Below are positions 1 to 7,992 of a DNA stretch of 64,000 nucleotides, in pieces. Positions within the stretch are counted from its first letter, which is position 1. Each line of letters begins with the position of its first letter. Position numbers and translations under genes: made by a program. The stretch is from an uncultured Granulosicoccus sp. (lineage in GTDB: Bacteria; Pseudomonadota; Gammaproteobacteria; Granulosicoccales; Granulosicoccaceae): contig CALDSR010000006.1 in assembly GCA_937924505.1 (NCBI GenBank), forward strand, positions 1 to 64,000. Direction: 5' to 3'. Under the pieces are notes generated by a model. That model did no database searches. It worked only from the letters and a program-made list of their open reading frames with translations, and was not told the DNA's origin.

Positions 1-3
1 GCA

Positions 4-225
4 ATGGCAGCCAATGATGCTGATGAGGATTTGGTACCGCAGACATTGCAACTTTTTTCTTTAACCTACTTTATCGGGATCTTCGGATTTCCACTTGTTG
101 CTGGTTGGCTCATTGTCGATTTCAGTATATCGACGCTGTTGATTCTCGCCGCCATCATAGCGGCGATCGAAGCATGCATGGCGTTTGGCCGTCACCGATC
201 CAATACTCGATTGCAGTATTCATGA
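4..225 (+). CDS. Small two-helix membrane protein, possibly 5'-truncated by the window edge
   Basis: The reading frame has an acidic start (residues 1-11) followed by two hydrophobic segments at about residues 16-40 and 42-60, and a short basic tail. That pattern suggests a small inner-membrane protein with two helices. I do not recognise a family. The ATG lies three bases from the window edge, so the true start may be further upstream and this may be only the C-terminal part of a larger protein. It reads toward the integron integrase gene. In a standard integron, cassettes on this side of intI would usually read the other way, so it is not an obvious cassette gene. Confidence 0.5.
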   Translation: MAANDADEDLVPQTLQLFSLTYFIGIFGFPLVAGWLIVDFSISTLLILAAIIAAIEACMAFGRHRSNTRLQYS

Positions 226-497
226 CTCCTTCGGGCACGTAGCCTGCAGTAGAGTTCACATACATAACGCGTATAGCGTATAGCGAACAGCATTGTATGC
301 AGTCACTGTGACATTGCTCTCACGACGCAGCCGCTCTGGCCGTGAAAGGTAAATTGCGCCTCAAGGCGAAGATATCTTGACCTGCAAAATCAGACAATCA
401 AGGCAGTACGGATTTACAGTTAAAACAAAAAACGACAATCATAGCTATGGCTTCCGCAAGTAACATTACAGCTACTGAAAAATCATGACGTTACGCA
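226..497. other. Non-coding stretch upstream of the integron integrase (expected attI side)
   Basis: This 272-base stretch is where an attI site and the intI promoter would be expected. What I can see is a tandem pair of the 7-mer GTATAGC near 270-285, a short hairpin CGCCT-CA-AGGCG near 357-368, and an A-rich tract near 420-433. I found no sequence matching the integron core-site consensus GTTRRRY (or its complement) and no LexA box of the CTGT-N8-ACAG type. No convincing ribosome binding site precedes the intI ATG. attI sites are poorly conserved, so absence of consensus does not exclude one. Confidence 0.4.
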
Positions 498-1487
498 ATG
501 AACAACAAGCCCCGCTTGCCAGATCAGGTTAGAAGTGCCATTCGTAGTCGTCATTATAGCTATCGTACTGAGCAAGCCTACACGGATTGGATTATTCGAT
601 TCATCAAACATCACGAACTTAGACACCCAATGGAAATGGGGGACAAGGAGGTCACCGCGTTTCTGACACACTTGGCAGTAGAACGAAATGTCGCACCAAG
701 CACTCAGAATCAAGCTTTATCGAGCTTGTTGTTTTTATACAAACATGTTCTGTACAAGCCTTTGGGCGACAGCATTCACATGGTGCGGGCAAAGCAGAAC
801 AAGCGATTACCAACCGTTTTGACTCGAAAGGAGGTTGGGGAAATACTGAAAATTCTACCTTCTCCATACGATCTGATTGCAGGCTTGATGTATGGCTCGG
901 GTCTGCGTCTTATGGAATCGTTACGAATTCGAGTCAAGGATTTGGACTTTGAGCACCGGGCTATCTTTATCCGAAGCGGCAAAGGTGGCAAGGATCGGGT
1001 GGTAACCTTGCCGGATGAATTGATAGGCCTTTTAAAAGCTAGGATCGAATTGGTTCGTAACATTCACAATCAGGATCTCTGCGATGGGTATGGCGCAGTC
1101 GAATTACCCTTTAGCTTGCAGCGGAAATATAAAAATGCCGACAAGGAAATCGGCTGGCAATTTATCTTCGCGGGCAAGAATCGCTCGGCTGATCCACGCT
1201 CAGGGGAAATTCGTCGTCATCACATACACGAACAATCCATGCAACGCCATATGAAGAAGGCTGTGCGTGCGGCAGGCATTGAAAAACCAGCAAGTTGCCA
1301 CACATTTCGACATTCATTCGCCACACATCTGCTGGAAAACGGTGCTGATATTCGTACTGTGCAGGAGCAGATGGGGCATCAGGATGTTCGAATCACTCAA
1401 ATCTATACGCATGTCATCCAGCGTGGCGGACTTGGCGTCAGAAGCCCGCTTTCAGATATATTCAGCTTCGCCAAGAAAAAGAACTAA
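498..1487 (+). CDS. intI: Integron integrase, IntI-type tyrosine recombinase
   Basis: IntI recombines attI with attC sites to insert or excise gene cassettes. The 329-residue protein has an N-terminal SAM-like DNA-binding domain (about residues 8-90) and a tyrosine recombinase catalytic domain (about 105-310). The catalytic set is visible: Arg137, Lys165 (KGGKDR), His268 and Arg271 (HTFRH), His294 and Tyr303. The extra segment that separates IntI proteins from XerC/D and phage integrases is present at about 212-245 (KEIGWQFIFAG then RRHHIHE). Length is typical for the family. The stop codon overlaps the stop of the convergent enolase-superfamily gene by two bases. With intI reading rightward, cassettes would be expected to the left, mostly outside this window. 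It appears intact. Confidence 0.93.
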   Translation: MNNKPRLPDQVRSAIRSRHYSYRTEQAYTDWIIRFIKHHELRHPMEMGDKEVTAFLTHLAVERNVAPSTQNQALSSLLFLYKHVLYKPLGDSIHMVRAKQNKRLPTVLTRKEVGEILKILPSPYDLIAGLMYGSGLRLMESLRIRVKDLDFEHRAIFIRSGKGGKDRVVTLPDELIGLLKARIELVRNIHNQDLCDGYGAVELPFSLQRKYKNADKEIGWQFIFAGKNRSADPRSGEIRRHHIHEQSMQRHMKKAVRAAGIEKPASCHTFRHSFATHLLENGADIRTVQEQMGHQDVRITQIYTHVIQRGGLGVRSPLSDIFSFAKKKN

Positions 1488-2575
1488 CAACGATACTGTT
1501 CGACAGCCCTGAGGTTCCATTCAATACCACTACCTTTGCAGGATTCATCATGCTTCACATAGCCGCTCTCTATCACGAGGGGGGCTTTTAGAATGGGATT
1601 CCACCAGTCCACATACTCTAGCCAGTGTGACGTTTTTCCAACTCGCAGGAGCTGTGCCGATAGCTCTGGCCACAAATGGCTCGACACAGGAATGTTTGCC
1701 GCTTCTGCATGTTCGACACTGGCGAGCCATCCGGTAACACCACCAATTTTCATCACATCCGGCATAACCAGATCCGAGGCACGGGCGGACAACGCTTGCC
1801 GCATATCCAGTTCACCCCACCAATTCTCGCCGCTTTGAATGGGGGTTGCGAGTTTGGCAGCTACAGCGGCACTACCCGCGAAATCATGTGCAAGTAAAGG
1901 CTCTTCTATCCATGTAAGCCCTTCTTCATCAATCTGACGTAGTCGCTCGACAGCTGCTTCAACGCTCAGGCTCTGGTTGTAATCCACCATAAGCGCTACG
2001 TCCGGGCCGACGGCGTGACGCATGGCTCGGACGACCTTGATATCTTCCTCGACGGTTGGATATCCGATTTTCGCCTTTACACCTTTGAAGCCTTGTTTCA
2101 CCCAGGCCTCAGCTTGCTTTGCGGTATCGCGTTCACCATCGTATCCCGTTCCGCCATACGCCCTGACGTCAACAGGTGACGTGTCTACTCGCAAAGTTAA
2201 CTGCGAGATAGATTGCTCCTGTCTTTTTGCTTCGGCATCCCAAGCGGCCATATCGATACCGGCAAGTGCCATTCCGACAAAACCTTGTGTTCCGAGCAAG
2301 CGAAAACGATGACGCAGGACCGCATTCAGTACCGCTGGTTCGCTGGCCTCACCCTGTAATACTGGCTTGAGGTTTAACAGGAAATCGCCCAGTGGTTTTT
2401 GTGCAGCTGGGGTATACGTGAACACAATGGCATGACCGCTGACACCATCGTCAAAGTGCAGATCAATCAGCAACAGTGGACTTGATTCCAACAGCCCTCC
2501 CGCGACACGATGCGGCGGCTTTATGGGTATGAGCACGGCACAGACCTCAAGATCAACTATCGACGCCCGGCTCAT
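1484..2575 (-). CDS. Mandelate racemase-like enzyme, enolase superfamily
   Basis: Members of this superfamily abstract a proton alpha to a carboxylate, with a Mg2+-stabilised enolate intermediate. The 363-residue protein has the N-terminal capping domain (about 1-125) and a TIM barrel. The mandelate racemase active-site pattern is complete: Lys167 and Lys169 (KAKIGYP), metal ligands Asp198, Glu224 and Glu250 (MVDYNQSL, WIEEP, GENWWG), and the Asp273/His300 dyad (MPDVMKIGGVTGW, SSHLWPE). These sit at a constant +3 offset from the known residues of Pseudomonas putida mandelate racemase (K164, K166, D195, E221, E247, D270, H297). That supports the MR subgroup, either a racemase or a sugar-acid dehydratase. 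It is monocistronic here, with no mandelate pathway genes next to it, so the substrate is open. Confidence 0.88.
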   Translation of the reverse strand: MSRASIVDLEVCAVLIPIKPPHRVAGGLLESSPLLLIDLHFDDGVSGHAIVFTYTPAAQKPLGDFLLNLKPVLQGEASEPAVLNAVLRHRFRLLGTQGFVGMALAGIDMAAWDAEAKRQEQSISQLTLRVDTSPVDVRAYGGTGYDGERDTAKQAEAWVKQGFKGVKAKIGYPTVEEDIKVVRAMRHAVGPDVALMVDYNQSLSVEAAVERLRQIDEEGLTWIEEPLLAHDFAGSAAVAAKLATPIQSGENWWGELDMRQALSARASDLVMPDVMKIGGVTGWLASVEHAEAANIPVSSHLWPELSAQLLRVGKTSHWLEYVDWWNPILKAPLVIESGYVKHDESCKGSGIEWNLRAVEQYRC

Positions 2576-2590
2576 ACGTGAAGTTCTCGC

Positions 2591-2790
2591 TTAAAATTTG
2601 TATTTAAAACTGACCTGAAATATTACCGCATTACTCTCATGAGAATCGTCAGCATCAAACCGCTAGGCGAGATATTCGGCTTTGACTCGCAAGTACGCGT
2701 ACGCGCCAGCAGAATTCCATACTTCATATCAACGGTTGCCCTGCTTGTCCCATCGAGTCGATGAACGGTAAACGTGCTCTCTACCACTCA
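2591..2790 (-). pseudogene. Decayed 3' end of a DUF3570-like outer-membrane protein gene
   Basis: Reading the minus strand, one frame gives VHRLDGTSRATVDMKYGI. After a frameshift near 2670 another frame gives AYAYLRVKAEYLA, an in-frame TAG, then RFDADDSHESNAVIFQ and a beta-barrel-like ending VSFKYKF before TAA at 2591-2593. The joined text resembles the C-terminal strands of DUF3570 outer-membrane proteins (KYG motif, then IFQV and a terminal Phe). Both the frameshift and the internal stop mark it as dead. It directly abuts the TlpA-like remnant. My recollection is that DUF3570 genes usually sit with tlpA, apbE and DUF4266 genes, which fits a collapsed operon. Family assignment is from memory of the motif, not from a search. 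Confidence 0.55.
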
Positions 2791-2976
2791 TCATGAAGAT
2801 CCCGTAAACCTGACAATCTCTGCCTCTAGTTTCATTAATTCGCGTTGACAAAAGCCGATATGACTACAAATAATCTGACCATCCGGGTTAATCAGATAAG
2901 AACTCGGCATGCCTCGAACCTTGAAACTCTCAGCCGTCAAGCCGCTTGCATCGAACACGATATCGACATCGACCCG
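2791..2976 (-). pseudogene. C-terminal remnant of a TlpA-like thiol-disulfide reductase
   Basis: The minus-strand frame ends at TGA 2791-2793 and encodes about 60 residues matching the end of a thioredoxin-fold protein: VDVDIVFDASGLTAESF, then the cis-proline region RGMPSSYLINPDGQI, then SHIGF and a closing helix. The N-terminal half with the CXXC motif is missing. The frame stays open back to a TAA at 3040-3042 with no plausible start and no family-like sequence there. I infer a truncated tlpA whose 5' part was lost, fused by deletion to the DUF3570-like remnant downstream. Confidence 0.6.
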
Positions 2977-2985
2977 CTGGGGGCT

Positions 2986-3060
2986 AGTTAGCCTGATGGG
3001 TGATGCAACCAGTGAGAAATACCATTGGATACTCGATAGTTACTCAATTCCAGGCTAACT
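2986..3060. repeat. Perfect 10-bp inverted repeat with 55-bp spacer
   Basis: AGTTAGCCTG at 2986-2995 is the exact reverse complement of CAGGCTAACT at 3051-3060. The left copy is also part of a smaller near-palindrome, GGCTAGTTAGCC. It lies at the broken upstream edge of the TlpA remnant. It could be the footprint of a small lost element or chance. The order of the GTT and AAC ends is the reverse of an attC site, so it is not a cassette recombination site. Confidence 0.35.
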
Positions 3061-3221
3061 CTGCCATTTTCACTGCCGCTATACCTAAGCAGACAGCTGA
3101 GAAATGGCCGGAAAATCACTTGCAGCTTGATTCCCGCCGCCTTGAACACGAATTTGGTGCAAAATAGCACTCTCGCTCTATTGCATTTGATCTGCACCTA
3201 ATCTGAGGAGTTCGAACCTTC

Positions 3222-4166
3222 ATGACATCTGCTCGCGTTACGCTTTTGGGCGGTTCTGGTTTCGTCGGATCTGAGCTGACCGCTCGCCTGGCACAACAAT
3301 TTGATGAGGTCGTCATTCTGACGCGGCGGGCACAACGTGTTCGCTCTGTCAGGGTCATGCCAAATGTCACGGCCATCGAGGTAAACGTGCATGATGCCGC
3401 CGCACTGTCAGAAGCCTTGCAGGGCTCTGATGTTGTGATCAATCTCATCGGCATCCTGAATGAATCCGGCAGCGCGGAAAAGAACAGCTTTCAGTCGGCG
3501 CATGCCGATCTGACCGCCAAAGTGCTTGAGGCTTGCAGCTCGGCCGGGGTCTCTCGTTACCTGCATATCAGCGCACTGCATGCTGATGCCGAAAATGGTA
3601 GCAGCCAGTATCTGAAGAGCAAAGGTGCCGCAGAGAACCACATCAAGGCAAGCAGCGGGATCAACTGGACCATCTTTCGTCCGTCGATCATTTTTGGTAA
3701 AGGTGATGCGTTCTTCAACCGCTTTGCCGGCTTGCTACGGGTGATGCCGGTATTTCCGCTGGCGGTTCCTGATGCACGTATGGCGCCTGTCCATGTCGGT
3801 GATGTTTGCGATGCAATGATCAACGCGATCAATGACTCGTCCACGACAGGGGAGACAATCGAACTGGTTGGCCCGGACGAATACACCTTGCGCGAACTCG
3901 TACAATACACTTGCGACGTCGCTGGTATCAACTCGAAGATTATCGGCTTGCCAGACTGGGCTGCACGTTTGCAGGCTAGAATAATGGAATGGGTTCCTGG
4001 AAAACCGTTTACCCGTGACAACTACCTGTCATTGCAAACCGACAGCGTCGGTTCAGCGGGGACCAAGCCGCAAGCAACGTCATTGGATGCCGTTGTCCCT
4101 CGCTACTTGGGCGCTAATGACTGGGCAGGCCAGTTACAGAAACGTCGCGCAGGTGCACGTCGCTGA
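3222..4166 (+). CDS. NAD(P)-binding epimerase-like protein of the complex I NDUFA9 family
   Basis: This is an atypical short-chain dehydrogenase/epimerase with an N-terminal Rossmann fold. The dinucleotide-binding glycine motif is GGSGFVGS at residues 9-16. Further family sequence includes DVVINLIGIL (about 69-78), YLHISALHA (about 107-115) and WTIFRPSIIFG (about 145-155). The active-site Tyr/Lys of catalytic SDRs is replaced by SQYLKSKGAAE, where a Y-x3-K arrangement is still present. Homologues are the mitochondrial complex I subunit NDUFA9 and bacterial NmrA/ubiquinone-associated proteins. The bacterial role is poorly defined. A GAGGAG sequence lies 14 bases before the ATG, a slightly long spacing. 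The gene is isolated, downstream of the pseudogene patch. Confidence 0.85.
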   Translation: MTSARVTLLGGSGFVGSELTARLAQQFDEVVILTRRAQRVRSVRVMPNVTAIEVNVHDAAALSEALQGSDVVINLIGILNESGSAEKNSFQSAHADLTAKVLEACSSAGVSRYLHISALHADAENGSSQYLKSKGAAENHIKASSGINWTIFRPSIIFGKGDAFFNRFAGLLRVMPVFPLAVPDARMAPVHVGDVCDAMINAINDSSTTGETIELVGPDEYTLRELVQYTCDVAGINSKIIGLPDWAARLQARIMEWVPGKPFTRDNYLSLQTDSVGSAGTKPQATSLDAVVPRYLGANDWAGQLQKRRAGARR

Positions 4167-4220
4167 ATCTGGAATCCTGCTGACTGGGTGAACGGGTTCT
4201 GGCGTAAAGTTTATACGCCG

Positions 4221-5300
4221 CTAGGAGGCTTGGCCCTGTGCCGCTTCGTCCAGATACGCCTCCATGCGCATCGCACGCTCTTCCGAGGGTAGTTCGGAAA
4301 TTTTCTTGGCTAGCGCATAAAACGCATCGAGGTCCTCACCTGCTTCAACGTATATAGCGGCGAACGCGGGCACGTAGCGTCGGTACGTAGCGACCGCCAG
4401 CAAGCGGGCATTGTTCAGATCACGACTGAACCAGTTGTCGTAACCGGAGTAACCATCCCAGCTATCCTTCAGCGCTGCATAGTTATTGCGCATGTCATCG
4501 AACACCGCCTGCTTGGCGTCACGCTTGACAGACTCTTCCAACGATTGCTGATACAAGGTTTCAAGCGCAGCACGAGTTGTTTGCAGCAGTTCAACGAATT
4601 CTTTGTTGCGCTGGAGATAGGCGTCATAAGCACCGATTCGCGTTGATTCACCACGCGACCTAAGCCAGCGTCTGGTCCCGTTTTGCTCAACAAACGTCGC
4701 AAAGGCTTCATTGAAATTACTGTCGTCCTTGACGTACAGCACCTGATGCGCAAGCTCATGAAACAACGTGCCGACAAACCGTATATCGCCGCCGCGCAAC
4801 ATGGTGTCGAGCACCGGATCATCGAACCAGCCAAGAGTTGAATACGCAGATGCACCACCAATCGTTACGTCAAAATTTTTCTCGCTCAGTGTGTCGGCAT
4901 AGCGCTGCGCATCCTCACGATCAAAATAACCGCGATAGCTGACACAGCCAGCAACCGGGAAACACCAGACTTTGGGTGTCAATGAAAACTCTTCTGCGGC
5001 GACAACATTCCAGGTCACCGCATCTCGCCCGGTGGCGGCATACGTGGAGTAACTATCATTATTCGGCAGCCCGAGTTCCTCGACCGCATACACTCGCGCA
5101 TCAACCAAGGTCTGCAATTGCTGACGCAAGGTCTCATCGGTATCCTCGCTTGCCAGTAATTTATCGATCGACTCACGGGATTGCATCAACCTGAGATGCC
5201 CGCCTATCGCCTGTGAGTAATAGGAGACCGTGCTACAGGCACTGGTAAACAGCACGGCAATCAGCAACGAGATTCGAGTAAGCGAAGGTCGAGATAACAT
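4221..5300 (-). CDS. Predicted zinc aminopeptidase lipoprotein
   Basis: The protein belongs to the predicted aminopeptidase family (Pfam Aminopep, PF10023). A gluzincin-type motif HELAHQVLY with a downstream NEAFATFVE provides the two His and the Glu expected to bind zinc. The chosen ATG at 5298-5300 gives a lipoprotein signal peptide: a basic start, the hydrophobic stretch ISLLIAVLF, and lipobox TSAC. A longer frame starting at 5345 would add 15 residues before the signal peptide and is unlikely. The mature protein is probably anchored in the outer membrane facing the periplasm. Its natural substrate is unknown. It is divergent from cca with 50 bases between starts. Confidence 0.85.
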   Translation of the reverse strand: MLSRPSLTRISLLIAVLFTSACSTVSYYSQAIGGHLRLMQSRESIDKLLASEDTDETLRQQLQTLVDARVYAVEELGLPNNDSYSTYAATGRDAVTWNVVAAEEFSLTPKVWCFPVAGCVSYRGYFDREDAQRYADTLSEKNFDVTIGGASAYSTLGWFDDPVLDTMLRGGDIRFVGTLFHELAHQVLYVKDDSNFNEAFATFVEQNGTRRWLRSRGESTRIGAYDAYLQRNKEFVELLQTTRAALETLYQQSLEESVKRDAKQAVFDDMRNNYAALKDSWDGYSGYDNWFSRDLNNARLLAVATYRRYVPAFAAIYVEAGEDLDAFYALAKKISELPSEERAMRMEAYLDEAAQGQAS

Positions 5301-5350
5301 GCACTTAAGTGTACCATCGACACCATGAGCGACAGCCCCGTCCATTGCTG

Positions 5351-6601
5351 ATGAACACCTATCTCGTCGGTGGCGCCGTGCGTGATGAACTGCTCGGCAA
5401 GCCCGTCACGGATCGTGACTGGGTGGTCGTTGGCAGCACACCGGAGGTGATGCTTGAACATGGCTATCGCCCCGTCGGCAAGGACTTCCCGGTTTTCCTG
5501 CACCCGGACACCCATGAAGAATATGCCCTGGCGCGGACCGAACGAAAAACCGGGCCGGGCTATCACGGCTTCACCTTCAACACCGATGTCTCTGTGACGC
5601 TCGAAGAGGATCTTGAACGTCGCGACCTGACAATCAATGCAATGGCGCGCGATGCAAACGGGAATTTGATCGATCCGTACCACGGTAAACGTGATCTCGA
5701 CGATCGCATCCTCCGACATGTATCAGATGCCTTCATGGAAGATCCCGTACGCGTCCTGCGCGTGGCCAAATTCATGGCCCGCCTGGCACCGATGGGGTTT
5801 CGCGTCGCCGATGAAACACGCGAGCTGATGAGCGCCATGGTTGCCAACGGCGAAGTCAACAACCTGGTCGCCGAACGCGTATGGCAAGAAATGCAAGCGG
5901 CCATGCTCAGCGATAAGCCGCGCGTGTTTTACGAGACCTTGGCCGACACGGGTGCGCTCAAGATCGTTCTGCCGGAAATAGACGCACTCTTTGGCGTACC
6001 GCAAAAGGAAAAATGGCACCCGGAGATTGATGCGGGTGAACACACATTGATGGTGCTTGATCAAGCGTGTCTGCTGAGCACATCTTTAAATGCCAGGATG
6101 GCCGCGCTATGTCATGATCTTGGCAAGGCGACCACACCACCCGCCGACTGGCCGTCCCATCATGGGCATGAGGAACGTGGCCACGCTATTGCGGAATCAC
6201 TGGCCAGGCGCTTGCGACTGCCAGCCAACATCCGCGACACCGCCATGCTGACAGCGCGCCACCACACGCACTGCCATGACGCAGAAGTACTGACAGCAGG
6301 CAAGCTCACCAAGCTACTCAAAACTCTTGATGTAACACGTAAGCCTGAAAGATTCGCCGAGATATTGCTGGCTTGCGAAGCGGACGCCAAAGGGCGCCTC
6401 GGTTTTGAATCAAATGACTACCCACAACGTGACTATCTTCTGCAAGCCGCGGATGTATTTCGCCTGGTCGATGGGGCTGCTGTCGCCGCTGCCACGGAAG
6501 ACAAGCGCAATATCGCCAATCATTTGCATGCCGCGCGCGTCGAAGCAATAAAGATCTGGCGACACTCCTTGAACAATCAGGTAAGTCACTCAGACAGATA
6601 G
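5351..6601 (+). CDS. cca: CCA-adding tRNA nucleotidyltransferase with HD domain
   Basis: Cca adds or repairs the 3'-terminal CCA of tRNA. The 416-residue protein has the class II nucleotidyltransferase head: GGAVRD at residues 7-12, metal-binding Asp21 and Asp23 in TDRDW, and the ERRDLTINA motif at about 104-112. An HD phosphohydrolase domain follows with His255-Asp256 (CHDLGK), as in the E. coli enzyme that also has 2',3'-cyclic phosphodiesterase and phosphatase activity. The start at 5351 was chosen because the family begins directly at the YLVGGAVRD strand. The upstream extension of 14 residues is not family-like. The 3' end overlaps a possible small convergent gene. Confidence 0.95.
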   Translation: MNTYLVGGAVRDELLGKPVTDRDWVVVGSTPEVMLEHGYRPVGKDFPVFLHPDTHEEYALARTERKTGPGYHGFTFNTDVSVTLEEDLERRDLTINAMARDANGNLIDPYHGKRDLDDRILRHVSDAFMEDPVRVLRVAKFMARLAPMGFRVADETRELMSAMVANGEVNNLVAERVWQEMQAAMLSDKPRVFYETLADTGALKIVLPEIDALFGVPQKEKWHPEIDAGEHTLMVLDQACLLSTSLNARMAALCHDLGKATTPPADWPSHHGHEERGHAIAESLARRLRLPANIRDTAMLTARHHTHCHDAEVLTAGKLTKLLKTLDVTRKPERFAEILLACEADAKGRLGFESNDYPQRDYLLQAADVFRLVDGAAVAAATEDKRNIANHLHAARVEAIKIWRHSLNNQVSHSDR

Positions 6602-6755
6602 CCAGGATCAGCGCCCGGGTCCAGTTCCAGTAGGTTGACCAAGCGCAGGATAAGTTCACCCACGATCGTGTGGCCAACAAGATAGCTTCAGTCGCACGCT
6701 CAGTAACCTTCAGGTCGACCACCACTGACTCGGAAGCATTCGACAATGATGACAT
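6586..6755 (-). pseudogene. Possible small gene interrupted by a frameshift, unknown function
   Basis: Between cca and the DUF3179 gene the minus strand encodes, from ATG 6753-6755, MSSLSNASESVVVDLKVTER and ATEAIL. A -1 shift near 6665 then gives GHTIVGELILRLVNLLELDP and GADPGYLSE, with a TGA at 6586-6588. Both halves look protein-like (hydrophobic helix, acidic end), while the unshifted continuation runs as an antisense frame through cca. I infer a protein of about 55-60 residues, broken by one indel or carrying a sequencing error. No classical slippery heptamer is visible. No family recognised. Confidence 0.35.
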
Positions 6756-6791
6756 CTGACTCAACCCGCAAATCAGAGAGACATCACTTGG

Positions 6792-7913
6792 TTAGTCTAT
6801 CGAAACAATCTCGGCGTCCGGATCAAACGCCAACCAGGCAAACGCAAAGTGCACTCCGCGATCGCGCTGTTTTAATTGTGACCCTTTCAGCGCTCCCTCG
6901 GTAGCAAGACCAAAGGCATTCCAGCGTGAGCGTGTTTCCCGATCGACAATCACACCGTCTTGCGAACTGAAAGTCAGTGTCTTCTCACCCACTAGCCGAC
7001 TGAACGCTGCCGCCGCTGGAATCAAGCGCGATTTGGCAATCACACTCTTATCGAGCGCCGACGTTGCTGTTGCTGCAGCAAAGACCGCAATCGGTTCCTG
7101 GTCAATGGAGATGTTCAATACCGGTTGCTTGTTCAAGGGCGTGACCGGGACCAATAGTGTGTCTTCGTTGATACCGATAGTAAGCACCCGCTCCATTGGT
7201 GGTAGTCGTTTGTCATGCTCCCCAAAAAAAAGAAAAGGGTTGCTTTTGATGTTGTCATAACCCGCATAGGGATTCCGCCCATAAGAACGTTGATGGCCGG
7301 TCTCGCGTGACAATACTTTCCCATCGGGGAACGCAGAGACGAAATCTTCAAAGCTCACGATCTGCGACTTTATCTGTTCAAGTCTGAATTCGTTGTAATC
7401 GCCGAGCAATCCAACACCGTTGAATTGCTGCCACCAGGATTCAGTCTGTCGGTCGTACATGACAAGATCACTGTTGCGCAAACGCCCGGTTGTACCGAAG
7501 TCCAGAACGCGGTCATCAACCGTGCGATCAAATACGATTGATGCGTTACACAAAGGGCAAAATGTCACCGCGACCGGTTTCCCATCAACCACATCATTGA
7601 CGATCTCGTGGTACATCATGATCTGCAGTGGGTAAGCACGGGCTTCGTCACCCATTTTCAGTGCAATCACCGGCTCGACTTTTTTAATCCATTTGGCGGC
7701 TGAGGCGGTATCGACAAACACCGGTTCATCCACCGAGGGGATACCGTCTTTCGGCGGTCCGCCAGACGTAAATTCGTCGAGAGCAACCGAGCTATTTTCG
7801 TAATCAGTTAGCGGAAATTCACGCTCTGGAAACTGCGCCTGCGCCGCTGCAGCCTGAGCAAACCACAGACCACAGACCAGCAAAAGCCAGGAAGAGAGTT
7901 TCGTCTGATTCAT
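6792..7913 (-). CDS. DUF3179 domain-containing secreted protein
   Basis: The protein starts with a signal peptide (MNQTKLSSWLLLVCGLWFAQ, then an Ala-rich cleavage region). It continues with the DUF3179 domain: YPLQIMMYHEIVND, then the cysteine motif TFCPLCNAS, DFGTTGRL and DRQTESWWQQF. The function of DUF3179 is not established. The CPLC pair could bind a metal or form a disulfide. The ATG at 7911-7913 is preceded by GGAG at suitable spacing and places the signal peptide at the N terminus. An upstream start at 7982 would add 23 residues without signal character. The gene follows the VanZ-like gene on the same strand, about 80 bases downstream of its stop. Confidence 0.85.
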   Translation of the reverse strand: MNQTKLSSWLLLVCGLWFAQAAAAQAQFPEREFPLTDYENSSVALDEFTSGGPPKDGIPSVDEPVFVDTASAAKWIKKVEPVIALKMGDEARAYPLQIMMYHEIVNDVVDGKPVAVTFCPLCNASIVFDRTVDDRVLDFGTTGRLRNSDLVMYDRQTESWWQQFNGVGLLGDYNEFRLEQIKSQIVSFEDFVSAFPDGKVLSRETGHQRSYGRNPYAGYDNIKSNPFLFFGEHDKRLPPMERVLTIGINEDTLLVPVTPLNKQPVLNISIDQEPIAVFAAATATSALDKSVIAKSRLIPAAAAFSRLVGEKTLTFSSQDGVIVDRETRSRWNAFGLATEGALKGSQLKQRDRGVHFAFAWLAFDPDAEIVSID

Positions 7914-7992
7914 CACCACTCCAGTCTTGTGAGAGAGCGACAGGCAAGACGCCCGTCGGTCCCTAGTCAGAGTGCGATACAAGTGGTTTGGT

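Noticed and set aside
226..497. attC or attI-like site from the hairpin CGCCT-CA-AGGCG and nearby repeats
   Set aside because: No GTTRRRY/RYYYAAC pair flanks it and the arms are too short for an attC structure. The loop is only two bases.
1481..1510. attC-like start TAACAA at the intI stop
   Set aside because: TAACAA here is simply the last codon, stop codon and next bases of intI. No matching opposite core site follows within 150 bases, and the region codes for the convergent enzyme.
3198..3221. tRNA T-loop-like GTTCGAACC
   Set aside because: No acceptor stem, D arm or anticodon arm can be built around it; it is in the leader of the NDUFA9-like gene.
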